The notes beneath the pieces were generated by a model that worked only from the letters and a program-made list of their open reading frames with translations, was not told where the DNA came from and made no database searches. Shown here piece after piece: positions 41,364-50,591 of a stretch of 64,000 bases of DNA (position 1 is the stretch's first letter; each line of letters opens with the position of its first letter). Position numbers and translations under genes: made by a program. Origin of the DNA: an uncultured Lachnospiraceae bacterium (lineage in GTDB: Bacteria; Bacillota; Clostridia; Lachnospirales; Lachnospiraceae); contig CAJUBP010000022.1 of the NCBI GenBank assembly GCA_910584585.1, positions 1 through 64,000 on the forward strand. Direction: 5' to 3'.

Positions 41364-44300
41364 AAAAACAGCCACAAAGCTATTGATTGTACAATGGTCC
41401 CGGTTTCAGGAGCTTTGCGTCAATCTGAAAGGCTCCACCTTATTTACAGGAGTAAACGGCAGCGGCAAATCCACAATTCTGGATGCAATGACATACCTTC
41501 TTACCGGAAACACCCAGTTCAACAAAGCCGCCAAAGACCGGGACCGGACAGTCCTTGCGTACGTAAGGGGAGACACCAAAAGCAACGGCCCCTCCAGATA
41601 CTTAAGAAGCGGCCAGGTTATCAGCTATATTGCCATGGAATTCTGGTCCCCGGCAGAAAACGCTTTTCTTGTGGCAGGCGTCTGCGTAGAATCCGCCAAT
41701 GAAACCTCCCAGAAAAGCAGTTGGTTTGTCTGTCAAAACGCCAAAATAGAACAAATCAATTTTACAAGGCAGGAAGGAAATCTGCTGCGGATTTCCCCCA
41801 GAAACGAATTGTCTGTCAATGGCCAATGCTTGAAATCAGCAGATTTTTTCGGAAGAGACAGGGGCGTAGAACAGATTTTACGAGCTTTGGGACTGCGCTG
41901 CGATGTCTTAAAATACCGCTCAAAACTTCTGAAAATGATGGCCTTCCATCCTGAAAACAATATCGACCAGTTCATCCAGGAATGTGTTTTAGAGCCGGGC
42001 AAAGTAGAATCGCTAAAGGAACTGAGGGAACAAAGACAGCGGTTTGAAGAGATTAAGGAAGTATTTGAAAACTTAAAGGACAGCAAATCCTGCCTTGAGG
42101 AAGTAGAGCAAAAAAGCACAGAATATGAGAAAAAACTAAAAATTCTTCAAATGCGTGAATTAATGCTGTGTTATCAGGAATTGCAGGAAGCAGAAGAGGA
42201 AAAAAAGAACACAGAACTTCACATACAGTCCCTGGAACAGAATATAAAAACTTTAAGAGAGCGCAAAGAAGAAACCGATCAGCAATACAGCGACGCCGGC
42301 GAACGCTTCCGCATTGCCATGAATAACGATATTTTTCAGGGGATGCAGGAAAGCCTCCATGAATTAAAACGGCAGCGCGAAACTATAGAAAAAGAAATTA
42401 AACAAAAAGAAGACAAGTTATCCACGCTAAAAGAACTGCAGAGAAAACTTACAAACATTTTCACATGGATAGATCAATATCTTCCCCTATCGGAAGAAGA
42501 GAAAAACCTTCTTTGCCATCTGGCAGAAAATCCGTTCCAGCCAGAGGATAATGTCAATGCCTCTGCGCATTTTGGCAAAACCGCTGCCGGAAGGCCAGAG
42601 GACAGCGTCAATGCCTCTGCGCATTTTGGCAAAGCCCCTGCCGGAAGGCCAGAGGACAGCATCAATGCTTTTGTGCATTTTGGAGAACTTGCAGCAAAAC
42701 AGGATAAAATATTTGAGACAGATGAAGTGCATTTCAATGACCAGCTTGCAGTTTCTGAGAATAAAATCAGTGAATTGGAACACAGCATCAAACGGTTAAA
42801 GTCCAATATCCTGGTATTTCCCAAAGAAATAGAAGAAGCTCGGCAGACAATCCAGAAAGAACTGGAAGCAAAAGGAATCCATACAGAAGTGAAAATTTTT
42901 GCGGAACTGGTACAGGAAATACGGGATTTTGGTTGGCGCCCGGCAATTGAAACTTTTTTGGGAAAAAAGCGTTTTCATATCATTGTTGAAGAAAAATACT
43001 GCCGCCAGGCCATGAAAATTCTGCAGGATCACAAGCTGCACGCAGCTAATGTGGTTCTTTCGGATCAATTGCCTGAAACAAACATGACGCCGGGTTCCGC
43101 TGCGGAAATTTTAAATATTCCCAACGCAACCGCCAGAAAATACGCCAATTATTTATTGAACGGCATCCATCTGTGTGATTCTCTGGAAGAACTGCGCCAG
43201 TATCCCAAAGGCGGCCTGACGCAAAACGGCATGCTGGCCAAAAGCTACGCCCTTTCCTACATGAATATGAAGCAGACAGAATTTTGTCTCGGACAGGACG
43301 CCGTTAACTGTCAGCTCATAAAAACAACAGAAGAAAAACAGAAGCAGCTGCAGGAAAAAGAAGAGCTTCAAAAACAAAAGGAACAACTCCTAAGGCGGCG
43401 GGCAGAGTTAAAAGAAATTGACTGGCAGGCAGATCATTACGACTTTAACTCTCTTCAATCGCTGACCGAACTTTCCCAGCGCAGCGCACGAATTCAAGAC
43501 GATATCGAAAAAATCGGCCAAAATCCTGATTTTATGGCTGTCATAGAGGAACAGGAACATGCCAAAGAAGAATACCAGAAATTGGAACATGCAAGGGATG
43601 TTTTGATCGGGGATATCAGGGCCGCTGAAAAAGACCTGGAGCAGGAGCAGATTGCCCTGGAACATGCCGCCGGAGAAATCTATGTGAAAGACCAGGAATA
43701 CTCCGACAAATGCCGGAAACATCTGGAATTGAAACAGCAAATGCTGGAAGAATATGAAAAACTGAGGACTAAAAAAGACAGCCTCCAGGTGATTACGCCC
43801 AAAACACTCCGAAACCTGCGAAACGAAGTGGACGAATGCGTCCGCCAGATGGAAAACGCGCAGCTTAACTACTGTAAACTGGCAGAAATCGACAGCAGCA
43901 AACGGGGAGTGCCCTATATTCCCTTTTTCCGGGAGGAATACCGGAATATTGCAAACATACGCATCGAGGAAGTCCGCCGCCGCTTAACGGAACAGTCCCT
44001 GAAACTTGAAAACGCCTTTATGAATGATTTTGTGGCGGAAATTAACGAGACAATCCGGGATGCAAAAACAGAAATCGCCGCCATTAACCGGGAACTTAAG
44101 ACCCTTCCCTTCGGCCAGGACACCTACAAATTTGTGATGAAAGAAAAACCTGACCGGAGCGTATTCTTCCGTATCTGCAAAAAGCTTGAAAATTACATGG
44201 ATACGCCGGAAGTATATATGAATTCCGCCAGAGAAGATGAGGAAATGGAACATGACATCCGGGAATTTATGGAGGTGATTCTGGAAGAAGAAGACGAAAC

Positions 44301-44754
44301 GGAATACACCGATTACCGGAAATATTTTATGTATGATATGGAAATTGTAAGCCGGCAGGGAGACAGCGAAATTATTTCAAACCTATCCAAAAAACAAGGC
44401 TCCGCCAGCAACGGAGAAAAGCAGACGCCCTATTTCATTATTTTGGCCGCCAGCCTGCTGCAATGTTACCCCAGACAGGCCTGCTGCGCCCGTCTGGCCT
44501 TTATCGACGAAGCATTTTCTGCCCTGTCCAGAGAACGGATCGAACAGATGGTAAAATATCTGGAAGACAATCATTTTCAGGTGTTTTATGCCGCGCCGCC
44601 GGAAAAAATCAGCAGCATCGGAACATATATTGAATCTACGGTAAGCCTTGTCACCACCGGAAGGTATACCAGCGCCATTGAAGGGCTGGTGAAAGAACGC
44701 GCAACACAGAGGATTCAGGCGACGCAAGATATACCAGCGCCATTGAAGGGCTGA
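41350..44754 (+). CDS. jetC: Wadjet SMC-like ATPase JetC (MksB-like)
   Basis: A 1134-residue SMC-family ATPase. Head: Walker A GVNGSGKST (34-42), FNKAAKDRDRTVLAYVRGDT; long coiled-coil arms; hinge-like region WRPAIETFLGKKRFHIIVEE to about AKSYALSYMNM; C-terminal head with signature-like SNGEKQTPY (1020-1028) and Walker B LAFIDEAFSALS (Asp1053, Glu1054). ATG 41350 follows GAGGAGG by 12 bases. Two oddities: three 18-residue repeats (398-451) in the arm, and a C-terminus rewritten by a 65-bp duplication. It should form a DNA-loop-extruding motor with JetA and JetB. No jetD follows. Confidence 0.88.
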   Translation: MQINRKTATKLLIVQWSRFQELCVNLKGSTLFTGVNGSGKSTILDAMTYLLTGNTQFNKAAKDRDRTVLAYVRGDTKSNGPSRYLRSGQVISYIAMEFWSPAENAFLVAGVCVESANETSQKSSWFVCQNAKIEQINFTRQEGNLLRISPRNELSVNGQCLKSADFFGRDRGVEQILRALGLRCDVLKYRSKLLKMMAFHPENNIDQFIQECVLEPGKVESLKELREQRQRFEEIKEVFENLKDSKSCLEEVEQKSTEYEKKLKILQMRELMLCYQELQEAEEEKKNTELHIQSLEQNIKTLRERKEETDQQYSDAGERFRIAMNNDIFQGMQESLHELKRQRETIEKEIKQKEDKLSTLKELQRKLTNIFTWIDQYLPLSEEEKNLLCHLAENPFQPEDNVNASAHFGKTAAGRPEDSVNASAHFGKAPAGRPEDSINAFVHFGELAAKQDKIFETDEVHFNDQLAVSENKISELEHSIKRLKSNILVFPKEIEEARQTIQKELEAKGIHTEVKIFAELVQEIRDFGWRPAIETFLGKKRFHIIVEEKYCRQAMKILQDHKLHAANVVLSDQLPETNMTPGSAAEILNIPNATARKYANYLLNGIHLCDSLEELRQYPKGGLTQNGMLAKSYALSYMNMKQTEFCLGQDAVNCQLIKTTEEKQKQLQEKEELQKQKEQLLRRRAELKEIDWQADHYDFNSLQSLTELSQRSARIQDDIEKIGQNPDFMAVIEEQEHAKEEYQKLEHARDVLIGDIRAAEKDLEQEQIALEHAAGEIYVKDQEYSDKCRKHLELKQQMLEEYEKLRTKKDSLQVITPKTLRNLRNEVDECVRQMENAQLNYCKLAEIDSSKRGVPYIPFFREEYRNIANIRIEEVRRRLTEQSLKLENAFMNDFVAEINETIRDAKTEIAAINRELKTLPFGQDTYKFVMKEKPDRSVFFRICKKLENYMDTPEVYMNSAREDEEMEHDIREFMEVILEEEDETEYTDYRKYFMYDMEIVSRQGDSEIISNLSKKQGSASNGEKQTPYFIILAASLLQCYPRQACCARLAFIDEAFSALSRERIEQMVKYLEDNHFQVFYAAPPEKISSIGTYIESTVSLVTTGRYTSAIEGLVKERATQRIQATQDIPAPLKG
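42541..42702 (+). repeat. In-frame 54-bp tandem repeat (x3) in jetC
   Basis: Units at 42541-42594, 42595-42648 and 42649-42702 encode PEDNVNASAHFGKTAAGR, PEDSVNASAHFGKAPAGR and PEDSINAFVHFGELAAKQ. The Pro/Gly-rich sequence is not heptad-like, so it interrupts the coiled coil. Unit number may vary between strains. Confidence 0.9.
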
Positions 44755-44757
44755 TGA
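44665..44757 (+). repeat. 65-bp-offset duplication at the jetC 3' end
   Basis: TATACCAGCGCCATTGAAGG and the next eight bases occur at 44665 and again at 44730. In the second copy the frame is shifted: jetC ends at TGA 44754, while the other frame reads SAIEGLMKKP and TAA (44768), the probable ancestral C-terminus. Further on, GCACATTTTTCTCTCTGCTG repeats at about 44799 and 44867. Confidence 0.75.
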
Positions 44758-44924
44758 AAAAACCGTAAACCATGCATCTGCCCCAGATGCAATACCCTGC
44801 ACATTTTTCTCTCTGCTGCACAATGGCACTCATAGAACTCGGTCCCTCACGAGAGAAAACTTCTGCACATTTTTCTCTCTGCTGCATAGGATATAAACAA
44901 CTGAATCTTTTGGAGAATGCCACT

Positions 44925-45602
44925 ATGCTGAATTACTTATGGGGTTTTATGATTGTCATCGGCATTGTCTATGCCGCATTCACCGGTAATCTTCCGGCTG
45001 TCACCAACGCAGCCCTGGACTCATCCAAAGAAGCCGTAGCCCTCTGCATTACGATGCTGGGCGTCATGTCCCTGTGGGTGGGACTGATGCGCATTGCAGA
45101 AAACTGCGGCATCATTTCCGGGGCGGCCCGCACCCTGAACCCGTTTCTGCGCTTTATGTTTCCCTCAATTCCGAAAGGCCATAAAGCAAATGAATACATA
45201 TCCACAAATATCATTGCCAATGTCTTCGGCCTTGGCTGGGCCGCTACCCCTGCCGGCTTAAAAGCCATGGAAGAAATGGGCGAATTAAACCATCACAGCA
45301 AAATTGCCAGCAAAGACATGTGCACATTCTTAATCCTGAATGTCTCGTCTTTTCAACTGATCCCAGTCAATATGATTGCCTACCGCAGCCAATACGGTTC
45401 CGCCAACCCGGCAGCCATTTTAGGCCCTGCCATGATCGCCACCTTTTTCTCCACCCTGGCAGGAGTCATATTTGCCAAATTTATGTATGCCCTTCCGGAA
45501 AACCGCACGCGCAATAATCTTCCCCCAAAGGGAACATTTTCTGGATACAGCCCCGGTCATGCTGACTTGCCCAAAAAGAAAAAAGGAGGTATCTTCCATT
45601 GA
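44925..45602 (+). CDS. spmA: Spore maturation protein A (nucleoside-recognition domain)
   Basis: A 225-residue membrane protein starting MLNYLWGFMIVIGIVYAAF. Conserved SpmA/Gate features: NAALDSSKEAVALCITMLGV, SLWVGLMRIAENCG, FMFPSIPKGHKANEYISTNI and NVFGLGWAATPAGLKAMEEM. SpmA and SpmB are needed for spore core dehydration in Bacillus and Clostridium perfringens. The start is ATG 44925 with GGAG upstream; the open frame further upstream runs through repeats and is rejected. A basic C-terminal tail precedes an overlap with spmB. Confidence 0.9.
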   Translation: MLNYLWGFMIVIGIVYAAFTGNLPAVTNAALDSSKEAVALCITMLGVMSLWVGLMRIAENCGIISGAARTLNPFLRFMFPSIPKGHKANEYISTNIIANVFGLGWAATPAGLKAMEEMGELNHHSKIASKDMCTFLILNVSSFQLIPVNMIAYRSQYGSANPAAILGPAMIATFFSTLAGVIFAKFMYALPENRTRNNLPPKGTFSGYSPGHADLPKKKKGGIFH

Positions 45603-46123
45603 AAATACTCCTTTTCTTATCAGACGCCATGATCCCCCTGTTAATTTTCTCCATTGTGGGATACGGGCTTTTAAACCGCCATAATGTATATGATGATTTC
45701 ATCAAGGGAGCCAAAGACGGCTTCCAGACCGTAATTGGCATTATGCCCACCTTAATCGGCCTGATGGTAGGCGTTGGAATTCTCCGGGCCTCCGGATTTC
45801 TGGATCTGCTATCCTCCGCACTTGGAATCATTACGGAGCCTCTGCGCTTTCCGGCGGAACTTGTACCCGTTTCCATTGTAAAAATGTTTTCCTCCTCGGC
45901 AGCCACAGGGCTGGTGCTGGATATTTTCAAGGAATTCGGACCGGATTCCTACTATGGCACCATAACCTCTATTATGATGAGCTGCACAGAAACTATTTTC
46001 TACACCATGAGCATTTATTTTATGACCGCCAAAGTCCAGAAAACCCGCTACACCCTGGCAGGCGCGCTTTTTACCACTTTAATTGGGACGATTGCCAGCG
46101 TTATTCTTGCGCAATTTATGTAA
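45599..46123 (+). CDS. spmB: Spore maturation protein B
   Basis: A 174-residue membrane protein of SpmB type: LSDAMIPLLIFSIVGYGLLN, DDFIKGAKDGFQTVIGIMPT, LIGLMVGVGILRASG and SIMMSCTETIFYTMSIYF. The start is TTG, overlapping the spmA stop by four bases (TTGA), with AAAGGAGG upstream. The pair forms a Gate-domain membrane complex with SpmA. Confidence 0.92.
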   Translation: MKILLFLSDAMIPLLIFSIVGYGLLNRHNVYDDFIKGAKDGFQTVIGIMPTLIGLMVGVGILRASGFLDLLSSALGIITEPLRFPAELVPVSIVKMFSSSAATGLVLDIFKEFGPDSYYGTITSIMMSCTETIFYTMSIYFMTAKVQKTRYTLAGALFTTLIGTIASVILAQFM

Positions 46124-46153
46124 AAGTAAATTGCAATGGAATAATAAGAAAAT

Positions 46154-47560
46154 TTACGCTTTGCCGTCAATTTTCTTCAAATATTGCTTTGTCTCAGCTA
46201 CAACCACACCGCTCAGCGCAATAATTGCAATCAGATTGGGAATTGCCATCAATCCGTTGAAAATATCCGCAATGGTCCAAACTGCGGAAACTGTCATAAA
46301 CGGCGCCGCCAAAATGCATAAAATATAAATCCGCCGGTATACTTTTACTGCGCCCTGATTGCCGTTTGTAAGATATTCCAGACACTTCTCGCTGTAATAA
46401 TCCCAGCCGAGGATTGTTGTAAACGCAAAACACACCAGGCAGCACATCAGGATAAAAGAAGAAACCGCCGGGGCGAAGGGCAGCCCGATCTGAAATGCTT
46501 TTGTGGTTACGTCCACGCCCTCCAGGCCAATATCCCAGGTTCCGGTAATCACAATGGTAAGCCCCGTCATGGTACAGATAATCACCGTGTCAATCACTGT
46601 ACCCAGCATGGACACAAGACCCTGGGAAGCCGGTTCATCCGTCTGAACTGCCGCTGCGGCAATAGGCGCGCTTCCAAGCCCCGCTTCATTCGAAAAAATT
46701 CCCCTGGCCACGCCTTTTTGCATAGCCAGAAGCATAGCGCCCAATGCGCCCCCGGCCGCAGCCCGCAGACCAAACGCGCTCTGTACAATGGTAACAAAAG
46801 CTGCCGGAATTTCTTTGTAATGAAAAATCAGAATCAGCGCGGCTGCTGTAATATAGGTAGCCGCCATAAAAGGCACCAATACCTGAGCCACTCCTGCAAT
46901 TCTCTGAAGCCCTCCAATCAGCACCAGAGCCACACAAACCGTCAAAATAATTCCCGCAATGATAACGGTCCAGGAATACTCTCTTCCAAGCAGTTTTACA
47001 CTCCACTGATTTTCCGGATCAAAGAAGCTGTTTACTGCGCTTGTGATTCCATTGATCTGGGTAAAAGTTCCAATTCCCAGAACCCCCGCTCCGATTCCGA
47101 AGAAAGCAAACAGCTTTCCAAGCCACTTCCAGTTCTTGCCCATTCCCCGCTCTATGTAATAAAAAGGACCTCCCAGAATGTGTCCATCTTCCGCCACAAC
47201 ACGGAATTTGATGGCCAGCAGACATTCCGCGTATTTTGTCACCGTACCCAAAACCGCCGCCATGACCATCCAGAATAAGGCCCCCGGTCCGCCGGCCACA
47301 ATTGCCGTTGCGACGCCCACAATATTTCCTGTCCCTATAGTGGCAGACAATGCAGTGCACAGTGCTCCGAATCCGGATACCTCGCCCTCTTCTCCGGCAG
47401 AATCATCTGAAATCAGATTGCGGATTGCCAATGGAAGCCGGCGGATCTGCAATCCCCGCAGCCGTACTGTTAGAAAACAACCCACCAACAGAATCAATAC
47501 AATCAGCGGAATTCCCCACACCAGATCGTCCACTGTTTTTAATAACGAATTAATATCCAT
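46154..47560 (-). CDS. Alanine/glycine:sodium symporter (AGCS family)
   Basis: A 468-residue, eleven-helix transporter. Family signatures: GFGALCTALSATIGTGNIVG, VATAIVAGGPGALFWMVMAA, GGPFYYIERGMG, ARGIFSNEAGLGSAPIAAAA and ILGWDYYSEKC. It imports alanine or glycine with Na+ (or H+). Convergent with spmB and only 30 bases away. The leader on the minus strand holds a 52-bp tandem duplication. Confidence 0.93.
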   Translation of the reverse strand: MDINSLLKTVDDLVWGIPLIVLILLVGCFLTVRLRGLQIRRLPLAIRNLISDDSAGEEGEVSGFGALCTALSATIGTGNIVGVATAIVAGGPGALFWMVMAAVLGTVTKYAECLLAIKFRVVAEDGHILGGPFYYIERGMGKNWKWLGKLFAFFGIGAGVLGIGTFTQINGITSAVNSFFDPENQWSVKLLGREYSWTVIIAGIILTVCVALVLIGGLQRIAGVAQVLVPFMAATYITAAALILIFHYKEIPAAFVTIVQSAFGLRAAAGGALGAMLLAMQKGVARGIFSNEAGLGSAPIAAAAVQTDEPASQGLVSMLGTVIDTVIICTMTGLTIVITGTWDIGLEGVDVTTKAFQIGLPFAPAVSSFILMCCLVCFAFTTILGWDYYSEKCLEYLTNGNQGAVKVYRRIYILCILAAPFMTVSAVWTIADIFNGLMAIPNLIAIIALSGVVVAETKQYLKKIDGKA

Positions 47561-47573
47561 AAATTAATCTCCC

Positions 47574-47677
47574 TTTCTCTAATTTTCCCAGAACGTGTTT
47601 ACGAAATCATTCCTTCCATCTCAGTTTTCTCTAATTTTCCCAGAACGTGTTTACGAAATCATTCCTTCCATCTGCCG
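47574..47677 (-). repeat. 52-bp tandem duplication upstream of the AGCS gene
   Basis: 47574-47625 and 47626-47677 are near-identical (TTTCTCTAATTTTCCCAGAA, then CGTGTTTACGAAATCATTCC). They lie directly before the symporter start, so its ribosome site AAAGGGAGA and an upstream copy are both present on the minus strand. Confidence 0.85.
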
Positions 47678-47710
47678 TCTCAGTTTACGGGAATAAATTT
47701 AAGGCACCCT

Positions 47711-48685
47711 CTAATCCAAATACCTTCCTATCTGCGGCATCCAGTCTCCGATAAATAATTCATTTTTCAAGGCCACATCAAAGATGGGCGCAAAAAACCT
47801 CACAAAAATCTGAATTACCCGGCTCCATTCCGCTTCATCTTCTTTATCACCGTCATCCTCCTGCGGAAAAGGTTTTGTCCAAAAACGGCTCATATAATTC
47901 TCCCAGCGTTTTTCCATATACTTATAATCCTGAAAACTCTCTATAATCTCCAGCCGTTCTTTCAGCAGCGGAATTGGATTCTCCAAAAGAAGCTGTCCAA
48001 AACTTTCAGATACTTTCCTGCCGCTTATCATCTGTGTGGTAAGTATATCATAGCTGTCCTTATACCAGGACATGGGACTGATTAATTCTAAATCTTCAAC
48101 TATTCTATAAAAACTTCTGGACAAATATTCCTCTTCGGAAAACATACGATAAGTAATTTTTTCTTGGGACGCCAAATCTTCCAATGTCTTTTCTTCCACC
48201 TGAACCGCTGATCCCGCATAAGGAATTAATTCCAGTTCAAAAGGAATCTGATAGGGCCATTCTATGATCTTTAAGCGGATTCTGGGATTCTTGTCCCCTC
48301 TCTGCCATCTTTCCTCCCGCTTCTGATAAAGCACAATTCTCAATTTTTCCTGTTCTAAACTCTCCTGATGTTCCTCCCGATCTAAGTTCAGCCGAGGATC
48401 TTCCTCCTTTTCAGGATTATTTTCCTGCTCCCACTCCGCCGCATCAATAAAAAAAAGCCCCTCCAACTCCTCTGTGATATCAGCAAACTCTTCCTCAGGA
48501 ACAAAAAACTCCAGATAATTTACTAAATTTTCCCGATACCATTTCGGATTCAAAAACTTATCATTTCTGAGAAGCAATCTGGCTCCCAGAGAAGAATTAT
48601 AAATCTTTTGTATTATTAGTTCCGCACCGCGTCCTGCGATCAGATTCATTTCCGGAAACTGATATACTTCACTTTCTTTATCCAT
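47711..48685 (-). CDS. Hypothetical protein, cytosolic
   Basis: A 324-residue acidic, soluble protein with no signal or membrane helix. Visible features: NLIAGRGAELIIQKIYNSSL, a Tyr/Trp-rich region (NPKWYRENLVNYLEFFVPEE), an Asp/Glu-rich linker (ENNPEKEEDPRLNLDREEHQ), and a helical C-terminus (YKYMEKRWENYMSRFW). I do not recognise the family. It stands alone between two divergent/parallel units, and it is separated from the carboxypeptidase gene by a terminator. It is not JetD: no DUF2220/Toprim acidic motif is visible. Confidence 0.6.
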   Translation of the reverse strand: MDKESEVYQFPEMNLIAGRGAELIIQKIYNSSLGARLLLRNDKFLNPKWYRENLVNYLEFFVPEEEFADITEELEGLFFIDAAEWEQENNPEKEEDPRLNLDREEHQESLEQEKLRIVLYQKREERWQRGDKNPRIRLKIIEWPYQIPFELELIPYAGSAVQVEEKTLEDLASQEKITYRMFSEEEYLSRSFYRIVEDLELISPMSWYKDSYDILTTQMISGRKVSESFGQLLLENPIPLLKERLEIIESFQDYKYMEKRWENYMSRFWTKPFPQEDDGDKEDEAEWSRVIQIFVRFFAPIFDVALKNELFIGDWMPQIGRYLD

Positions 48686-48787
48686 TTTATTTATCCCTGT
48701 AATAAGTCATTTTATCTTTGAACCATTCTTATGAAACATGCATTTTTATTATATTCTTATCCACTTACCCTGTCAATTATGAATAAA

Positions 48788-48815
48788 AAAAGAATCTCCA
48801 AAGAGAGATTCTTTT
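48788..48815 (-). terminator. Rho-independent terminator of the carboxypeptidase gene
   Basis: An 11-bp stem, AAAAGAATCTC / GAGATTCTTTT, with a 6-base loop, continues on the minus strand into a run of T residues (TTTTTTTATTC). Confidence 0.75.
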
Positions 48816-48898
48816 ACTTATGAAAGTCATCGGCTTCCATCGCAGGATGACCATGCGTCCCGCCGGACAGGCGGCTGAGCATGATAATGGGTTTTATC

Positions 48899-50272
48899 TC
48901 ATTTCCAATCCTTTTTCCGATTAAATTTCAGATCTTTAAAGCTCATTTTCCGCTGCCTTCTGCATTCCAGCTTATATTTAATCAAATAGAAATTATCTAC
49001 AAATTTATAAATTCCAAATCCAATTCCAATAAGCAGCGCAACTGCCAGTATTCCTAACAAAATATATTTGACGTTAATGTTTACTACTACCTTTTCTTCC
49101 TGAACTTCATCTTCTTTTTCTTCATTCTTTGCCTTCTGGAACTTGTATTCAGAAACTTTCGCTCCGGTTATTTCAATATCGGTTCCGCCCACAGCCCGTC
49201 CGGCATAGGTATAGTGAATGTTCCCGATGACATCTTTAGAATCATTGATCTCCGCAATTTCCGGCACAGCGTCAGTAAATGCGGCAGCTTTTGGAAGCAC
49301 AATGCATCCCTCTTTATTTAATCCCACAAAAGAGTCTTCATTCTCAAATATTTTATTCTCTTTGATGTCCTGAGAATAATTTTTCTCATTTTCCGCTACA
49401 TTCCAGAGCTGAAAATTCTCAAAACAGTAATCAAAGAGAGCTCTGGTATCCAAATAATGATTGGGCGCCTGTTCCTTGGTCACCACACAGATTAACGTCA
49501 TGCCGTCTTTTTCCGCAAAAGTAGCCAGCGTACTTCCGGCCACACTGGTATAGCCTGTCTTTCCGCCGATGCAATAATCGTAGAGATACTGCTTATCCCC
49601 CTTGTAATCATTCAGCATCTTATGATGATTGCTCAGATACGTTTCCTCATCGTGTTTATTGGTAGGAGGTATGGTATGGCGCCTGGTATTGACAATCATA
49701 CGGAATACATCATTTTTCAATGCCTCTCTGGAAATCAGAGCTATATCATAAGCACAGGTAACATGTTCTTCGTCCGGCAGACCGTGGGGATTATTAAAGT
49801 GGGTATCTTTACAGCCTAGTTCCTTTGCCTTGTCATTCATCATTTTTATAAAATCATCATAATCTTTGCCCACATGTTCTGCAATTGCATACCCGCATTC
49901 ATTGGCAGATTCCAGCATCAGGCCGTACAAACATTCCTCCATGGTCATGACTTCATCCACATCCCTGGAAATGCCGGATCCTTCCGTCCGGTAAACCGCA
50001 TTCTTGGAAAAAACCACTTCTTCATCCAGATTGCTGTTCTCCACCGCTAACAAACTTGTCATAATCTTCGTAATGCTTGCAGGGTATGACTGCTGATGGG
50101 AATTCTTTTCATACAAAACAGTTCCTGTGGACGCTTCCATGACTACCGCCGATTCCCCTGCAATCTGTGGCCCTTCCGGCCAATACTCTTCCGCCTGGAC
50201 AGTCATAAAATTCACCTGAAAGAGACTTACAGCCCCTAGAATCAGACCTGTCCATATCCTTCTCTTTTTCAT
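48899..50272 (-). CDS. D-alanyl-D-alanine carboxypeptidase (penicillin-binding protein 5 type)
   Basis: A 457-residue secreted PBP5-like enzyme. Signal peptide MKKRRIWTGLILGAVSLFQV; active-site SITK with Ser66 and Lys69; SAN in LESANECGYAIA; KTG in GGKTGYTSVAG. The C-terminus carries a single membrane helix (YILLGILAVALLIGIGFGIY) and a basic cytoplasmic tail, instead of the amphipathic anchor of PBP5. It removes the terminal D-Ala from peptidoglycan pentapeptides; DacB/DacF relatives act in sporulation. ATG 50272 has AAGGAG seven bases upstream. Confidence 0.92.
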   Translation of the reverse strand: MKKRRIWTGLILGAVSLFQVNFMTVQAEEYWPEGPQIAGESAVVMEASTGTVLYEKNSHQQSYPASITKIMTSLLAVENSNLDEEVVFSKNAVYRTEGSGISRDVDEVMTMEECLYGLMLESANECGYAIAEHVGKDYDDFIKMMNDKAKELGCKDTHFNNPHGLPDEEHVTCAYDIALISREALKNDVFRMIVNTRRHTIPPTNKHDEETYLSNHHKMLNDYKGDKQYLYDYCIGGKTGYTSVAGSTLATFAEKDGMTLICVVTKEQAPNHYLDTRALFDYCFENFQLWNVAENEKNYSQDIKENKIFENEDSFVGLNKEGCIVLPKAAAFTDAVPEIAEINDSKDVIGNIHYTYAGRAVGGTDIEITGAKVSEYKFQKAKNEEKEDEVQEEKVVVNINVKYILLGILAVALLIGIGFGIYKFVDNFYLIKYKLECRRQRKMSFKDLKFNRKKDWK

Positions 50273-50394
50273 GAAATTTCTCCTTAAGTTCTCCTGCAGG
50301 CTGTAAGAACTGTTCCAAACTGCCTGCCGCATCTTTGTTAAGACATTTTACGAAATATCTCATTTCTTTTACAAATCTGTTACAAGTTTTATAT

Positions 50395-50423
50395 AGTATA
50401 ACATATTGAAAGTTGCGTTGCAA
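50395..50423 (-). promoter_or_regulatory. Promoter of the carboxypeptidase gene
   Basis: Minus-strand TTGCAA (50418-50423) and TATACT (50395-50400) separated by 17 bases, about 120 bases before the start codon. Confidence 0.5.
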
Positions 50424-50591
50424 CTTCTGGTATGGTATTATATGCCTAAATATACCTATGGGCCAAATAAATTATTCCCTAGTACAAAATGATAAGATAT
50501 CCATAGGCCGGCGCATTTTGCCGTTCTATGGAGAATGGCAGTCATCCGGCTGATTCATATAACTTTATTATATCAATTTTAGGAGGTATTT

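Noticed and set aside
44772..44924. Upstream extension of spmA
   Set aside because: It consists of repeated CACATTTTTCTCTCTGC sequence after jetC; a proper ribosome site and the conserved SpmA start are at 44925.
47711..48685. Considered as the missing JetD
   Set aside because: Opposite strand, 3 kb away, and no DUF2220 or Toprim acidic motifs are visible.
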